Assembly: GCA_938041035.1 (NCBI GenBank)
Contig: CALHYX010000014.1
Coordinates: forward strand, 1 to 64,000
Length of the DNA stretch: 64,000 nt
Direction: 5' to 3'
DNA from: an uncultured Acidimicrobiales bacterium
Lineage (GTDB): Bacteria; Actinomycetota; Acidimicrobiia; Acidimicrobiales; SHLQ01
The translations under genes and the position numbers were made by a program. The stretch's first letter is position 1. Every line of letters starts with the position of its first letter. Below, one piece after another: positions 1 to 10,426 of this stretch. Below the pieces are notes generated by a model. That model ran no database searches, was not told the DNA's origin, and saw only the letters and a list, made by a program, of their open reading frames with translations.

Positions 1-1
1 G

Positions 2-598
2 GTGCTGTTCGATGAGGACTGGCGAGAAGCCAAGACCCGGCTCGGCGCCGACCCGTTGGCTTGGGATCTGCGGCGCACCCCGAAGCAACGCCGCGCGGAT
101 GCGTTGGTGTTGATGGCGCAGCGTTCGGCGTCGTTGGGCGACGCGCCCGTGACGTCGTTGCCGTGTCTCAACGTGATCATCGACCAGGCCACGTTCGAAA
201 CCATGCTCGCCGAATGGGCCGGCACCACCGAAGATCCGGTGTACTCGCCCGACCGGACCTGTGAAACCGAACACGGGGCACCGCTCTCGCCCCGCCAAGC
301 CGCCCAGATAGCGCTCACCGGCCACATCCGCCGGATCGTGATCGATGGCAAGGGCCACATCATCGACTTCGGCCGCAAGAAACGCCTCTTCACCGGAGCG
401 CTACGCGAAGCAATCATGCTCCGAGACCGAACCTGCCAACACCCCGCCTGCACGGTTCCTGCTCGACAATCCCAAATCGACCACCGAATACCCTGGAGCC
501 GAGGCGGCCCAACCTCCGAGGAGAACGGCCAGGCCCTCTGCCGCTTCCACAACAAACACAAAAGCGACCAACCACCCCGAAAACGAACCGACGAATGA
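2..598 (+). CDS. HNH endonuclease of the 13E12/DUF222 family (5' partial)
   Basis: The reading frame is open at the window edge, so this is the C-terminal part of a longer protein and the GTG at position 2 is probably internal. The last third carries a clear HNH nuclease signature: two paired cysteines (CQHPAC), then DHRIPWSRGG, then an Asn and the closing CRFHNKHK. The preceding helical part resembles the C-terminal section of DUF222 proteins, the 13E12 repeat family found in many copies in actinobacteria. The family is thought to consist of nucleases linked to mobile DNA, but its role is unproven. No mobile-element ends are visible in the window. Confidence 0.85.
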   Translation: MLFDEDWREAKTRLGADPLAWDLRRTPKQRRADALVLMAQRSASLGDAPVTSLPCLNVIIDQATFETMLAEWAGTTEDPVYSPDRTCETEHGAPLSPRQAAQIALTGHIRRIVIDGKGHIIDFGRKKRLFTGALREAIMLRDRTCQHPACTVPARQSQIDHRIPWSRGGPTSEENGQALCRFHNKHKSDQPPRKRTDE

Positions 599-789
599 AC
601 CCGGCGCCGCCGAAGCAACGAATAACCTGGCGCCGCCCAGTGAGCCGCGCCGCGAGTCAGGGTCTTCGCCCACCGAGGTGAAAGCATTCGCCGGTGATGG
701 TCCCGCGCCCGGCGGTCGGCGAGCAGAAATGACACCGGCGACGCCGCCGCCATAGGGTCGGTTGGATAACGAACGGCAGGAGTTTCGGC

Positions 790-2688
790 GTGAAGATCAG
801 ATCCGTGTCCATGCTTGCAGCGATAGCGATGCTCGCGACCAGTTGCTTTTACACCTCGGCGTTGCAGAGCCAAAGCGACAGTCCGGCGACCAGCCCGTGG
901 TGGTGCACGGCGACCGCATCGTGGCCGGCGTCGAACAGCGGGTCGGCCTACACCGGTCTCACCAAGGGCCCGCTCAGCGACGCCGACTGCGAGCAGGTGT
1001 CGGCCCAATTCGACATCGTCAACGGCGCCATCGAGGTGGCCAACCTCACGTCGGCGGGCGATGCCGCGGCATCGTCGATCGAGCTGAGCCCGTACGAGCC
1101 CGGCGTGGGTTCGAGCTTCGCGGGCTTCGACCCGGCCGAGCTCACCTCGCCGGCGTTTGACCCCGATGACCCGGTGTTCACCCAGGTGCCCGGTTTCCCG
1201 GGTGGTATCGACGGCACGTTCCGCGTCGACCGGCCCGAGCTGTTGCACTACGGCGGCGACGGCGCCGACGACCGCCTGGTCGGGGTGACCTGGATGGTGC
1301 GTACCGATGCGACGACGCCGCCCGCCGGCTTCGACGGCGACAACGACTGGTGGCACCGCGAGGTCGACGAATGGTGTCTGAGCGTCGCCACCGGCGAGCG
1401 GCTTGGCGTGGGCATGGGCGATACCGCCTGCACGAACGCTGGGGGCATCAACCTCAATCTCAGCCGCTACTGGTTCCTCGATGCCTGGATCGCTCCCGGC
1501 ATGGCGTTCCAGACCGATGTATTCGCGGAATGGCACCCCTGCCTGCAGGCCGGCGGCGCGATCTTCGATCCGGCGGCTCCGTGTCACGTGCGCGACAACC
1601 CCGAGATCATGCGGGTGCTCGTCACCAACGATGACGGCTATGACTCCGAGGGGCTCGACGATCTCGTCGAAGGACTGCTCGAGGTACCCGACCTCGAGGT
1701 GTTTGTCTACGCCCCGCGTGAACAAAAGAGCGGCTCGGGTGACCGCTACACGGTCGGGTCGACACCGCCCGTCGCCCTGCTGACGACGCTCAGCGGGTAC
1801 CCGGTGCGGGCCATCGGCGCCGCCGGGGTGCCCAACGAGGGCTACCCCGCCGATGCGGTCCTCGCCGGGCTGGGCGACCTCACCGGTGCTGACACGCCGC
1901 ATCTCATCGTTTCGGGTAACAACGAGGGGCCCAACATCGGCCCGTTCGCCGGCGTCTCGGGCACCGTGGGCGGCGCCAAGACCGCGGCTCGCCAGGGCAT
2001 CCCGGCCGTTGCCGTGAGCCAGGATTCCAGGAGCCTCGATCCGGCCCCGCCCGACTACCCCGCCGGCACCAAGGCAGTGGTCGACTGGATCCGCGACAAT
2101 CGCGCCGACATCATGAGCGGGGCCCTGTCGGGTTCGCCGGCCCAGGTCGTATCGATCAATGTGCCGAGCTGCCCGGTCGGGTCGGTTCGAGGGGTGGCGT
2201 CGCCGATGCCACTCGCCCCCGACCTCAGCGCGGGCAACCCGTTCATCGACCCGGTCGACTGCACCTCGACGCTCACGAACCCGGCCAATGACAACGAGGC
2301 CATGTACGCCGGGTTTGTCTCGGTCGGCCCGATCGTCGGCAACGACACGCCGGTGCCGATCGACGACACCGGTGCCACGACCAACGCCGCGCCGCTCACC
2401 GTCGGCGCCGCCGGTGTGCTCGCCAACGACCGTGACGGTGCCGGGAGCTTCGTCGGCCCCGACTTCGGCGACTCCTTCACCGTCACCGCGTTCGACGCGG
2501 TATCGGTCCTCGGGGCGACCGTCGTCGTGAACGGCGATGGCTCCTACACCTATGACCCGGCGACCTCGGCCACGTTGGAGGGTCTCGCCACCGGCGCCCA
2601 GGCCTCCGACACCTTCACCTACACGGTCACCGATTCCTTCGGTGCGTTCGCCACCGGAACGGTCACCATCACGGTGACCGGCGCCTGA
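790..2688 (+). CDS. Secreted SurE-like phosphatase lipoprotein with C-terminal Ig/cadherin-like domain
   Basis: 632 residues. The GTG start follows an AGGAG about 10 bases upstream. The N-terminus is basic, then hydrophobic, ending in LATSC (Cys19), a plausible lipobox. Residues about 275-470 match SurE 5'/3'-nucleotidase: VLVTNDDG with metal-binding Asp281 and Asp282, a Ser-Gly pair in SGSGDRYT, SGNNEGPN, and SGTVGGAKTAARQGIPAVAVS. The last 110 residues (about 520-632) look like a VCBS or bacterial cadherin-like repeat (YTYDPATS, FTYTVTDSFG). SurE is normally a cytoplasmic enzyme of about 250 residues acting on nucleoside monophosphates, so export and the extra domains are unusual. Residues 30-270 are unrecognised. 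The gene converges with the next one across 22 bases. Confidence 0.82.
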   Translation: MKIRSVSMLAAIAMLATSCFYTSALQSQSDSPATSPWWCTATASWPASNSGSAYTGLTKGPLSDADCEQVSAQFDIVNGAIEVANLTSAGDAAASSIELSPYEPGVGSSFAGFDPAELTSPAFDPDDPVFTQVPGFPGGIDGTFRVDRPELLHYGGDGADDRLVGVTWMVRTDATTPPAGFDGDNDWWHREVDEWCLSVATGERLGVGMGDTACTNAGGINLNLSRYWFLDAWIAPGMAFQTDVFAEWHPCLQAGGAIFDPAAPCHVRDNPEIMRVLVTNDDGYDSEGLDDLVEGLLEVPDLEVFVYAPREQKSGSGDRYTVGSTPPVALLTTLSGYPVRAIGAAGVPNEGYPADAVLAGLGDLTGADTPHLIVSGNNEGPNIGPFAGVSGTVGGAKTAARQGIPAVAVSQDSRSLDPAPPDYPAGTKAVVDWIRDNRADIMSGALSGSPAQVVSINVPSCPVGSVRGVASPMPLAPDLSAGNPFIDPVDCTSTLTNPANDNEAMYAGFVSVGPIVGNDTPVPIDDTGATTNAAPLTVGAAGVLANDRDGAGSFVGPDFGDSFTVTAFDAVSVLGATVVVNGDGSYTYDPATSATLEGLATGAQASDTFTYTVTDSFGAFATGTVTITVTGA

Positions 2689-2710
2689 GCACGAACGTCG
2701 TTTCGGTTGG

Positions 2711-3751
2711 TTATCGCGTGTTCGGCATCGGCCAGGTGTCGGCCACGCGGTAGCCGGCCGGCCATGGATCGGCGGGGTCGAGGCGGTACTGGTGGGTGCC
2801 GGTAATCCACGCGGAACCGGTCACCGTCGCGATGACGGCCGGCCGATCGCCGACCGTTGTCGTATCGACGATGGTGCCGACAAAGGTTGAGTCGATGATG
2901 GACCTCATCACGAGCGCATCGCCGGGGGCGGCCAGACCCCGCGCGGCGAGCATCGCCAACCGGGCCGAGACCGCGGTGCCCGTGGGGGATCGGTCGAGTT
3001 TTCCCGGCTCGACGAGGGTGGTCGATCGCTGGGTCAGGGTGCCGTCGACGCGTTCGAGCGGTCCTGCGATCTGGCAGAAGGAGATGTGGTTCCACTCCAG
3101 GTCTTCGGTGGGGTAGCGGAAACCCAGTTGCTCGTTGGCCGCCTCGGCGATCCTCCGGCCGACGGCCACCAGGTCGGCGGCTTCGCTCGGCTCGATCGCG
3201 AAGCCGAGGTCGGCAGCATCGACGAGCACGAAACTGTCGCCCCCGAACGCGGTGTCGACCCGCAACGATCCGATGCCGTCGACCTCGATCCTGGCGTCGA
3301 GGCGGTCGGCGAACGACGCGACGTTGGTGAGGGTGACCGCCTCGACCCGGCCATCGCGGCACGTCGCCGTCACCGGCACGAGGCCGGCGGGTGCTTCCAG
3401 CACGAGGTCGGTGATCGGCTCGATCATCTCGACGATGCCGGTTTCGAGCACGACCGTGGCCACGCACATGGCGTTGGAGCCCGACATCGGTGGACTGTGA
3501 ATCGGCTCCATGATGATGAAGCCGATGTCGGCCTCGGGTGCCCGGGCGGGTACGAGCAGGTTGACGTGGCGGAACACCCCGCCCCGAGGCTCGTTGAGCA
3601 GGTAGTTGCGCAGGCGCTGATCTGTCGCGATCCACCGGGACTGCTCCCAGATGGATTCGCCGGGGGGTGGGGCCACGCCGTCGACGATCACATCGCCCAC
3701 CTCGCCGGCGGCGTGGCAGCTCACGGTGTGAATGACCGAGTCGGGATCCAT
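2711..3751 (-). CDS. Proline racemase family protein lacking both catalytic cysteines
   Basis: 346 residues from ATG at 3751; the open frame extends further upstream but that part looks non-coding. The fold of proline racemase, hydroxyproline 2-epimerase and trans-3-hydroxyproline dehydratase is recognisable along the whole length: HTVSCHAAGEVGDVI at the start, NEPRGG, and DRSPTGTAVSARLAML near the end. Known racemases and epimerases use two Cys, and dehydratases have a Cys and a Thr. Here the first site reads MSGSN with Ser90 and the second reads SPTGT with Thr257, so neither Cys is present. Activity therefore cannot be assigned; a dehydratase or a different lyase on an imino acid is possible. 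It stands alone between convergent and co-directional genes. Confidence 0.85.
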   Translation of the reverse strand: MDPDSVIHTVSCHAAGEVGDVIVDGVAPPPGESIWEQSRWIATDQRLRNYLLNEPRGGVFRHVNLLVPARAPEADIGFIIMEPIHSPPMSGSNAMCVATVVLETGIVEMIEPITDLVLEAPAGLVPVTATCRDGRVEAVTLTNVASFADRLDARIEVDGIGSLRVDTAFGGDSFVLVDAADLGFAIEPSEAADLVAVGRRIAEAANEQLGFRYPTEDLEWNHISFCQIAGPLERVDGTLTQRSTTLVEPGKLDRSPTGTAVSARLAMLAARGLAAPGDALVMRSIIDSTFVGTIVDTTTVGDRPAVIATVTGSAWITGTHQYRLDPADPWPAGYRVADTWPMPNTR

Positions 3752-3792
3752 CGCCTGAGTCTGGCACCGGCGGAGTGTGGGAACATCGCCAG

Positions 3793-3870
3793 ATGCTCGA
3801 CCACCTCTCCATCCAGTGCGGGCGCGACCTCGACGGCAATAACGTCGAAGCGGTGCACCACACGTTCTGA
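3793..3870 (+). pseudogene. Remnant of a VOC (glyoxalase-fold) gene
   Basis: A 25-codon frame starts MLDHLSIQC and ends DLDGNNVEAVHHTF. The first piece is the usual beginning of small VOC-superfamily proteins and the second is their usual C-terminal end (DPDGNNVEAV). The roughly 100 residues that should lie between are missing, so this looks like a VOC gene collapsed by an internal deletion that happened to keep the frame. No ribosome binding site is evident. It lies on the strand opposite to both neighbours. Confidence 0.55.
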
Positions 3871-3887
3871 CCGCGGCGGTTCGAGCG

Positions 3888-6800
3888 CTACTCGTCCGGC
3901 GGGTTGGCGGTGCCGCGCTTGCGGTCGAGTAGCCGGCCCAGGGTTTCGGACTGCGGCGGCGGTGCGTCCTCCACGACCACCACCGGCTTCTTTGGCCGCT
4001 TTTCCCGCTTGGGTTTCCGCGTGGTTTTCTTTGGCTGCGTCGGTTGCGCCGGTTCGCTCGGAGCCCCCTCGCCACCGGGCGTCGGAGTGAGATCGGCACC
4101 CGGGCGTTCGGGTATGCGGTCGCGCATCCAGTCACCCACCCGGCCGGCCGACTGGCCGACGGCGCTCGTGCGCAGCGACAACCGGCTCAACGCCACCGCG
4201 ATCGGCCAAAGCAGCGCTGCGGCCAGGAGGAACCAGCGGCCCAGCTCGAACCGCGATTCGCCCGACGGCAGACCGTCACGGTCGAAGGCCATCGCCGGTT
4301 CGATCTCACCGCGCCCGGCCGTGATCGCCGAGATCGACGCCATCTCCTCGGGGTCGGCCTCGCCGGGGAGATACTCGGCGGAGAACGAGAGGTTGGCGAG
4401 GCTGGTGCCGGTAAGGGTCTCGTCGCCGTCGACCACACTCGCCCCGACCGCGTAGGTGCCCTTGCCGTCGACGGGCAGCTCCCCAACGTAACGGTTGCCG
4501 GCTTCCCGGCGCAGCGGAATCTCGGCCGTCGACCCGTCGGGCGACGACACCCGCGCCGTGGCCTCCGCCCCTTCGCCGAACGCGTCCTCGCCCTCGACGA
4601 TCACCTTCAGCACACCGTCCTCGACCCGAGCCCGGACCGCACCGGCGCCCTCGCCGGCGGCGAACGTGTCCTTCACCAGGGTTGACCAGAAGTCGACGAA
4701 TCCGTCCCAGTCGGCCCACAGTTGGCCCCAACGGTCGCCGCCGTCGCTCGTCCACGACGTCGCCCGGCCCAGACCGATCTGCCAGGTCGCCAGCAACGGG
4801 TCGGCGTCGGGCCCGATCCGCAGCAGGGTCGATGCGGTCGGCTTCGATGTGGTGGCCACATAGCCGAGCAGCGGGGGAGTGGCGTCGAGCTCGCTCACCA
4901 CCCGATCGTTGGATGTCACCACGGGGAGGAACGAACCCTCGTTCACGAAATCGCGGCTGGCGATGATCGCTTCCTCCATGATGATCTGCGGGATGCGCTC
5001 GAGGTCGCGGCCGGGGTAGAAGCGACCGTCGCCGTTCTCGGCGATATCGCGTAGCTCCTTCGAAGCCCCCTCGCCCGTGGCCACCACCGAAACGGTGATG
5101 CCCTCGGCCGCCAGCGCCGCGGCCTCCTCGGCCAAACCATCGATCGTGTTTCCCTCGGTGAAGCCGTCGGTGAAGAGGATGATGTGCTTCAGGCTGGCGT
5201 TGCTCGTCCGCAGTGCTTCGGCCGCGGTCATCAACGTTTGGGAAATGTCGGTGCCCCCCGAGGGCTGCAACGTGGCCAGTTCGCCGCTCACCACGTCGGC
5301 CGCCGGAACCTGCTGGAGGTCGATCACCCAGTTTTCGCGACTGTTGAACGCGAGCACCCCGACCTCGTCGGTACTGTTCAGCGCCTCGATGGCCCGGGCC
5401 GCGGCGTTGCGAGCGATATCGGTCTTGTTCACCCCACCGTCGCGCTGATTGCCCGGAATGGCGCCGGGGCCCTCCTCCGCGCAGTGGCAGGCACCCATCG
5501 AGCCGCTGGTGTCCACGGCCAGCACCTGGGCGACCGACTGACGGCGCTGCGGGTCGAGTACCTCGCTCACCACCGGCAACAGCTCTTCGAACTCGCTGCC
5601 CAGGTAGCCACCGAGCCCGTAGGACTGCACGCCGCCGATGGTGACCAGGCCTTTGCCCAGATCGCGGGTGGCGGTGCCCAGCGCGGCCACCTGCGACGGG
5701 GCCATGGTGGTGATGTCGACGTCGACGAGGATCGTCGACGAATACTGCGCCAGCTCATCGACCGGCGGGAACTGGTTGGCCCGGACCCGGTCGATCAGCA
5801 GCCCACCGGCCTCCAGCGCGGTCGCCAGCGTGTCGGCCGAACCCGAGCGTCCTTCGACGAGCAGCACCCGAGCCGGACCCTCAACCGGGATGGCGGCGAA
5901 CGCCCGATCGTTCTGGGGCACCCCGTCACCCGCGGCGCGCACCTGCACCTCGTAGCGTACGAGGCCGGAGACCCCGGCCTCGCGTTCGAAGCGCACCGTG
6001 TTGGTGCCCGCCTCGAGATCGGCGGACACGGTGTCGACCACCTCGCCGTCCTCCAACAGCGTGAGTACCGCCGTGGTCGCCCGCGTGGCGACCACGGAGG
6101 CGTCGATGACGATCTGTTCGCCCTCTCGCACCAGGCCGGGGGCATCGAGTGCCGCTACGGCGACGTCGGCCCCGGGTTCGGTGGTGAGGGTGTGAATGTC
6201 GACCTGGACGCCGTCGGCGGCGAGGAGTTGGGCCTCCTCGACCACGTCGCCCGCCGTCGCCCGGCCATCGGACAACAACACGATGCGGCGGCGACTGTCG
6301 GTCGGCAACACGGCCCCGCCCAGACGTAGCGCGTTGGCCAGGTTGGTCTGCGACGCGTCGATCTCGACCGCGGGCACGCCGAGGGTGTTCTCGATCTTCA
6401 GCGTGAGTTCGAGCCGGGCTTCGTCGCCGAACACCGCAACCGCCGAACGGGCGCCGTCGGGTTGCTCGGCGAGCGCCGCCCGCACCCACTCGACCGCCGC
6501 GGTGCGGCCGGCCGGGCCCACCGAATCCGATCCGTCGATCAAGAACACCGTCGCGACATCGTTCGCCGGCCGGGGAATGGCGAACCCGAGCAGCGCACCG
6601 AGTACCAGCAACGCGACCAGCACCCGTAGGGCGACGGCCCAGCGCCACTGCTTGCGGGCGACCCCGAGCCGGCGGCGGGCCCAGATGAACTCGAGTACCA
6701 GAACGAGCAGGAGGGGGAGCGCGACCCACCACAGTTTGTCGATCAGCCCGTCGGCTATCCGACTGGCTCGGTCCTCCGAGTTCGATGTCTCGACCAGCAG

Positions 6801-8474
6801 CGCATCGGCGGGCGCGGTGTCGGACTCGCGCGGGTCCTCGTTCACCGCGAGATCCCGCTCGTTGGCCTCGGCGTCGATCACGGTCCAGAACCCGGTGCGG
6901 GTCGCCCGTGGGCGAGCGGAACCGGGCGGGATTTCCAGCCGGTTGCCGCTGGGAGAAACCACCAGGTTGAGGGCGGATCCGTCGACCGGGATCGGTTGGC
7001 CCACGGTGATCGCCGTCGGGGCCTGAGCGGCACCGGCGAGGTCGCCGATGAGCCGGTCGAACAGGATGGGGAAGGCGATCTGGACCGGGAAGTTCGAGTC
7101 GCCGAGTGCGAACGTCAGATGGGCGAAGCGGCGGCCACCCAGGTCGCCGGTGAGCAGCAGGGGCGCTCCCTCGGCCCCGATCAGCACATCGTTGGTACCC
7201 GGGTCGACCTGCTGGGCCAGGGCGATCGCCACCTCGGAGAAGTCGAGTCCGTCGAGTAACGCCCGATCGGTGCGGACCAGCGTGGGAACCGGATTCTCCA
7301 CCTCGCCCGTGATCGTGATGTCCCCAAACGACGTCCGCGGCGCGATCGCGATGAACGGTGCACCCGGGCTCTCGGGCACCGCCACCCGGTCGTAGATGAC
7401 GAGGTCGTAACCGTCGCCGGCCGAGGGGAGTTCGGACCGATCGACGGTGAGCCCCGGGATGACCGACAGCAGCTGATCGAGGAACGGATTCGCGGGCCCG
7501 GCCACCAGAATCTCGAGGTCGCGGCGCTGGCTGGCCACCGCGAACGCCCGATTGTCGGCCGCCAGCAGATCTTCGCCGTCGAGGAACGCTTCGATGCGGG
7601 CGCCGGCCGGCAGATCCGTCTCGAAGACGACGGTCTCGCCCTCGGCGAGCACCACCGTCTCGCGTACCTCGGTGCCGCCGTCGACATCGATGCGCAGCTC
7701 CTGGGTGGCCCGAGGTCCACCGGTGTTTTCGACGGTCACGATGGCGTGCAGGCCGGTGCCGCGCGGCTCGACGATGAGACTCGTGATCGCCCGGTTGGTT
7801 CCGAACCGGCCGATCTTCTCCCATCGGGTGTCGACGGGGATGCGCGATTGCTGCTCGTCGGTGAGCCCGCCGTCGGACAACAGGACGAATCCGATCGGCG
7901 TGCCCGGGGTCTCCAGGCTTTCGGCCAGGTTGAAGGCGGCAGCGAAGTTGGCCGCACCGCCCGGGGCGGGCAGCCGATCGAGCGCCCGGTCGAACGAGTC
8001 TTCGTTCGGGCTGGTCGTGAGCAGAACCTGGGGCCGGGGGCTGGCGAACACGATGCTGGCGAGGCCGTCTTCGGGCAGCTGGGCGTAGAGCTCGCGGGCC
8101 TTGTCGCGGGCGGCGGCCAACCGGGTGCCGTCGAGCCGGTCGGGCAGGACCTCGTCGGACCCGTCGGCGGCGGCCATCGACCCCGAGCCGTCGATGATGA
8201 ACACCGTATGGGGCGACAGGGGGGCGGGCTCCACCAGGGCCGGGCGGGCGACCGCCAGAGCCAGCAGGCCCACGGCCAGGAGCTGCAGTGCGAGGAGGAT
8301 GCTCGGGCGCAGTTTCTGCCACGGGGCGGCCGCCGAAACGGGCGTCGCCAGATCGCGCCACAGATAGGTCGAGCTGACCTCGATCTGCTCGCGGCGCGGC
8401 TTGAGGATGTGCAACAACACGATGGGGATGGCGAGCAGACCCAACAACAGGCCGAGCGGATTCGCGAGCGTCAT
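3888..8474 (-). CDS. BatA-type membrane protein with three von Willebrand A domains
   Basis: 1528 residues. ATG at 8474 overlaps the stop of the DUF58 gene (ATGA). It starts with the BatA/aerotolerance N-terminal module: two membrane helices at about 5-23 and 58-80 around a LKPRREQIEVSSTYLWR segment. A VWA domain follows with metal site DGSGS at 95. A second helix pair near 600-640 leads to another VWA (DGSDS near 645). Then comes a glutamine-amidotransferase-like stretch (RVLLVEGRSGS; VTIGGVQSYGLGGY) and a third VWA (DTSGSMG near 985). A last helix lies near 1412-1430, before a Lys/Pro-rich cytoplasmic tail. All three metal sites look intact. It resembles BatA fused to a second Bat-like protein. 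In MoxR systems such VWA proteins are thought to be assembly partners of the AAA+ ATPase; the substrate here is unknown. Confidence 0.88.
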   Translation of the reverse strand: MTLANPLGLLLGLLAIPIVLLHILKPRREQIEVSSTYLWRDLATPVSAAAPWQKLRPSILLALQLLAVGLLALAVARPALVEPAPLSPHTVFIIDGSGSMAAADGSDEVLPDRLDGTRLAAARDKARELYAQLPEDGLASIVFASPRPQVLLTTSPNEDSFDRALDRLPAPGGAANFAAAFNLAESLETPGTPIGFVLLSDGGLTDEQQSRIPVDTRWEKIGRFGTNRAITSLIVEPRGTGLHAIVTVENTGGPRATQELRIDVDGGTEVRETVVLAEGETVVFETDLPAGARIEAFLDGEDLLAADNRAFAVASQRRDLEILVAGPANPFLDQLLSVIPGLTVDRSELPSAGDGYDLVIYDRVAVPESPGAPFIAIAPRTSFGDITITGEVENPVPTLVRTDRALLDGLDFSEVAIALAQQVDPGTNDVLIGAEGAPLLLTGDLGGRRFAHLTFALGDSNFPVQIAFPILFDRLIGDLAGAAQAPTAITVGQPIPVDGSALNLVVSPSGNRLEIPPGSARPRATRTGFWTVIDAEANERDLAVNEDPRESDTAPADALLVETSNSEDRASRIADGLIDKLWWVALPLLLVLVLEFIWARRRLGVARKQWRWAVALRVLVALLVLGALLGFAIPRPANDVATVFLIDGSDSVGPAGRTAAVEWVRAALAEQPDGARSAVAVFGDEARLELTLKIENTLGVPAVEIDASQTNLANALRLGGAVLPTDSRRRIVLLSDGRATAGDVVEEAQLLAADGVQVDIHTLTTEPGADVAVAALDAPGLVREGEQIVIDASVVATRATTAVLTLLEDGEVVDTVSADLEAGTNTVRFEREAGVSGLVRYEVQVRAAGDGVPQNDRAFAAIPVEGPARVLLVEGRSGSADTLATALEAGGLLIDRVRANQFPPVDELAQYSSTILVDVDITTMAPSQVAALGTATRDLGKGLVTIGGVQSYGLGGYLGSEFEELLPVVSEVLDPQRRQSVAQVLAVDTSGSMGACHCAEEGPGAIPGNQRDGGVNKTDIARNAAARAIEALNSTDEVGVLAFNSRENWVIDLQQVPAADVVSGELATLQPSGGTDISQTLMTAAEALRTSNASLKHIILFTDGFTEGNTIDGLAEEAAALAAEGITVSVVATGEGASKELRDIAENGDGRFYPGRDLERIPQIIMEEAIIASRDFVNEGSFLPVVTSNDRVVSELDATPPLLGYVATTSKPTASTLLRIGPDADPLLATWQIGLGRATSWTSDGGDRWGQLWADWDGFVDFWSTLVKDTFAAGEGAGAVRARVEDGVLKVIVEGEDAFGEGAEATARVSSPDGSTAEIPLRREAGNRYVGELPVDGKGTYAVGASVVDGDETLTGTSLANLSFSAEYLPGEADPEEMASISAITAGRGEIEPAMAFDRDGLPSGESRFELGRWFLLAAALLWPIAVALSRLSLRTSAVGQSAGRVGDWMRDRIPERPGADLTPTPGGEGAPSEPAQPTQPKKTTRKPKREKRPKKPVVVVEDAPPPQSETLGRLLDRKRGTANPPDE

Positions 8475-9355
8475 CGCAGCACTCCCTCGTCGCGCCAGGC
8501 GGTTAGCAGGAGCTGCTCGATGTCGTCGTCCGCGTACACCTTCACGTACCCGGCGTTGGCCTGGCGACAGCGCAACGCCACCGCGTCGAGCCACTGTTCG
8601 GCCGACTCGGCGAACGCCCTGGCCGTCTCCGGGGCGAGGCTGACGGTGACCCGTTCGCCGGTCTCGCGATCGACCAGCTCGACGTCGCCGACCAGGCTGG
8701 GGTCGACCTCCTCGCGGTCGAGTACATGCACGATCACGATCTGGTCACCCCGCGACGGCAGGCGCCCGATGGCGGTGTCCCATTCGTCGGTCAGCAGATC
8801 GGACACCACGAGGGTTACGCCGGGTGGGCCCTTGCGGCCGAGGACCCGGGTGGCGGCGGCGACAAAGTCGGTCTCGCCGCCGGGCTCGAGCGAATCGAGG
8901 TGGGCGAACAGCGCGTGGGCGCCGTGGCGGCCGGTGAACCGGGGTGGTGCGTTGCGGGCCGGAAAGGTGTGGACGGTCACCACATCACGGCGGGTCAGCG
9001 CGATGAAGCCGAGGGCGGCGGCCAATCGTTTGGCCTGACGCATCTTGGGTCCCGACCCCATCGATGCCGAGGTGTCGAAGAGGATCCGCAGGGTCAGGTC
9101 GTCCTCGGCTTCAAAGAGCTTGAGCAGCAGGACCTCGAGCCGGGCGAACAGGTTGTAGTCGATGCGACGGAAGTCGTCGCCGGGGTTGTACTCGCGGTAG
9201 TCGGCGAAGTCGAGCGACGACCCGTAGCGGGTCGACCGGTGCTCGCCGGTGAACTGTCCGGCCAACCGGCGCCCGGTGTGGAGCTGGAGGCGTTCGAGTC
9301 GGGCGAGCAGCGAGGGCTCGAGCAGCGGTGCGTCGGGGGAGGAGGCGGAACTCAC
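8471..9355 (-). CDS. DUF58 domain protein of a MoxR cluster
   Basis: 294 residues from GTG at 9355, 10 bases after the MoxR stop; its own stop overlaps the next start. The DUF58 core is plain: YGSSLDFADYREYNPGDDFRRID followed by LFARLEVLLLKLFEAEDD, then a VWA-like site DTSASMG. Two further conserved blocks, VVSDLLTD and IVIVHVLDREE, complete a Rossmann-like VWA fold. There is no signal peptide and no clear membrane helix, so the protein is probably cytoplasmic. DUF58 genes almost always sit beside moxR and batA genes, as here, and are presumed to work with the ATPase. Confidence 0.9.
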   Translation of the reverse strand: MSSASSPDAPLLEPSLLARLERLQLHTGRRLAGQFTGEHRSTRYGSSLDFADYREYNPGDDFRRIDYNLFARLEVLLLKLFEAEDDLTLRILFDTSASMGSGPKMRQAKRLAAALGFIALTRRDVVTVHTFPARNAPPRFTGRHGAHALFAHLDSLEPGGETDFVAAATRVLGRKGPPGVTLVVSDLLTDEWDTAIGRLPSRGDQIVIVHVLDREEVDPSLVGDVELVDRETGERVTVSLAPETARAFAESAEQWLDAVALRCRQANAGYVKVYADDDIEQLLLTAWRDEGVLR

Positions 9356-9365
9356 GCGTCGATCA

Positions 9366-10400
<1,035 letters not shown>

Positions 10401-10426
10401 GGTGGGAACTTTCCGCGAGCGGGTGA

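Noticed and set aside
2711-4135. Long minus-strand frame of 474 codons running upstream of the proline-racemase-like gene
   Set aside because: The part before the start at 3751 is Arg/Pro-rich, matches no family and overlaps the 3' end of the VWA gene region. The family's usual start is at 3751.
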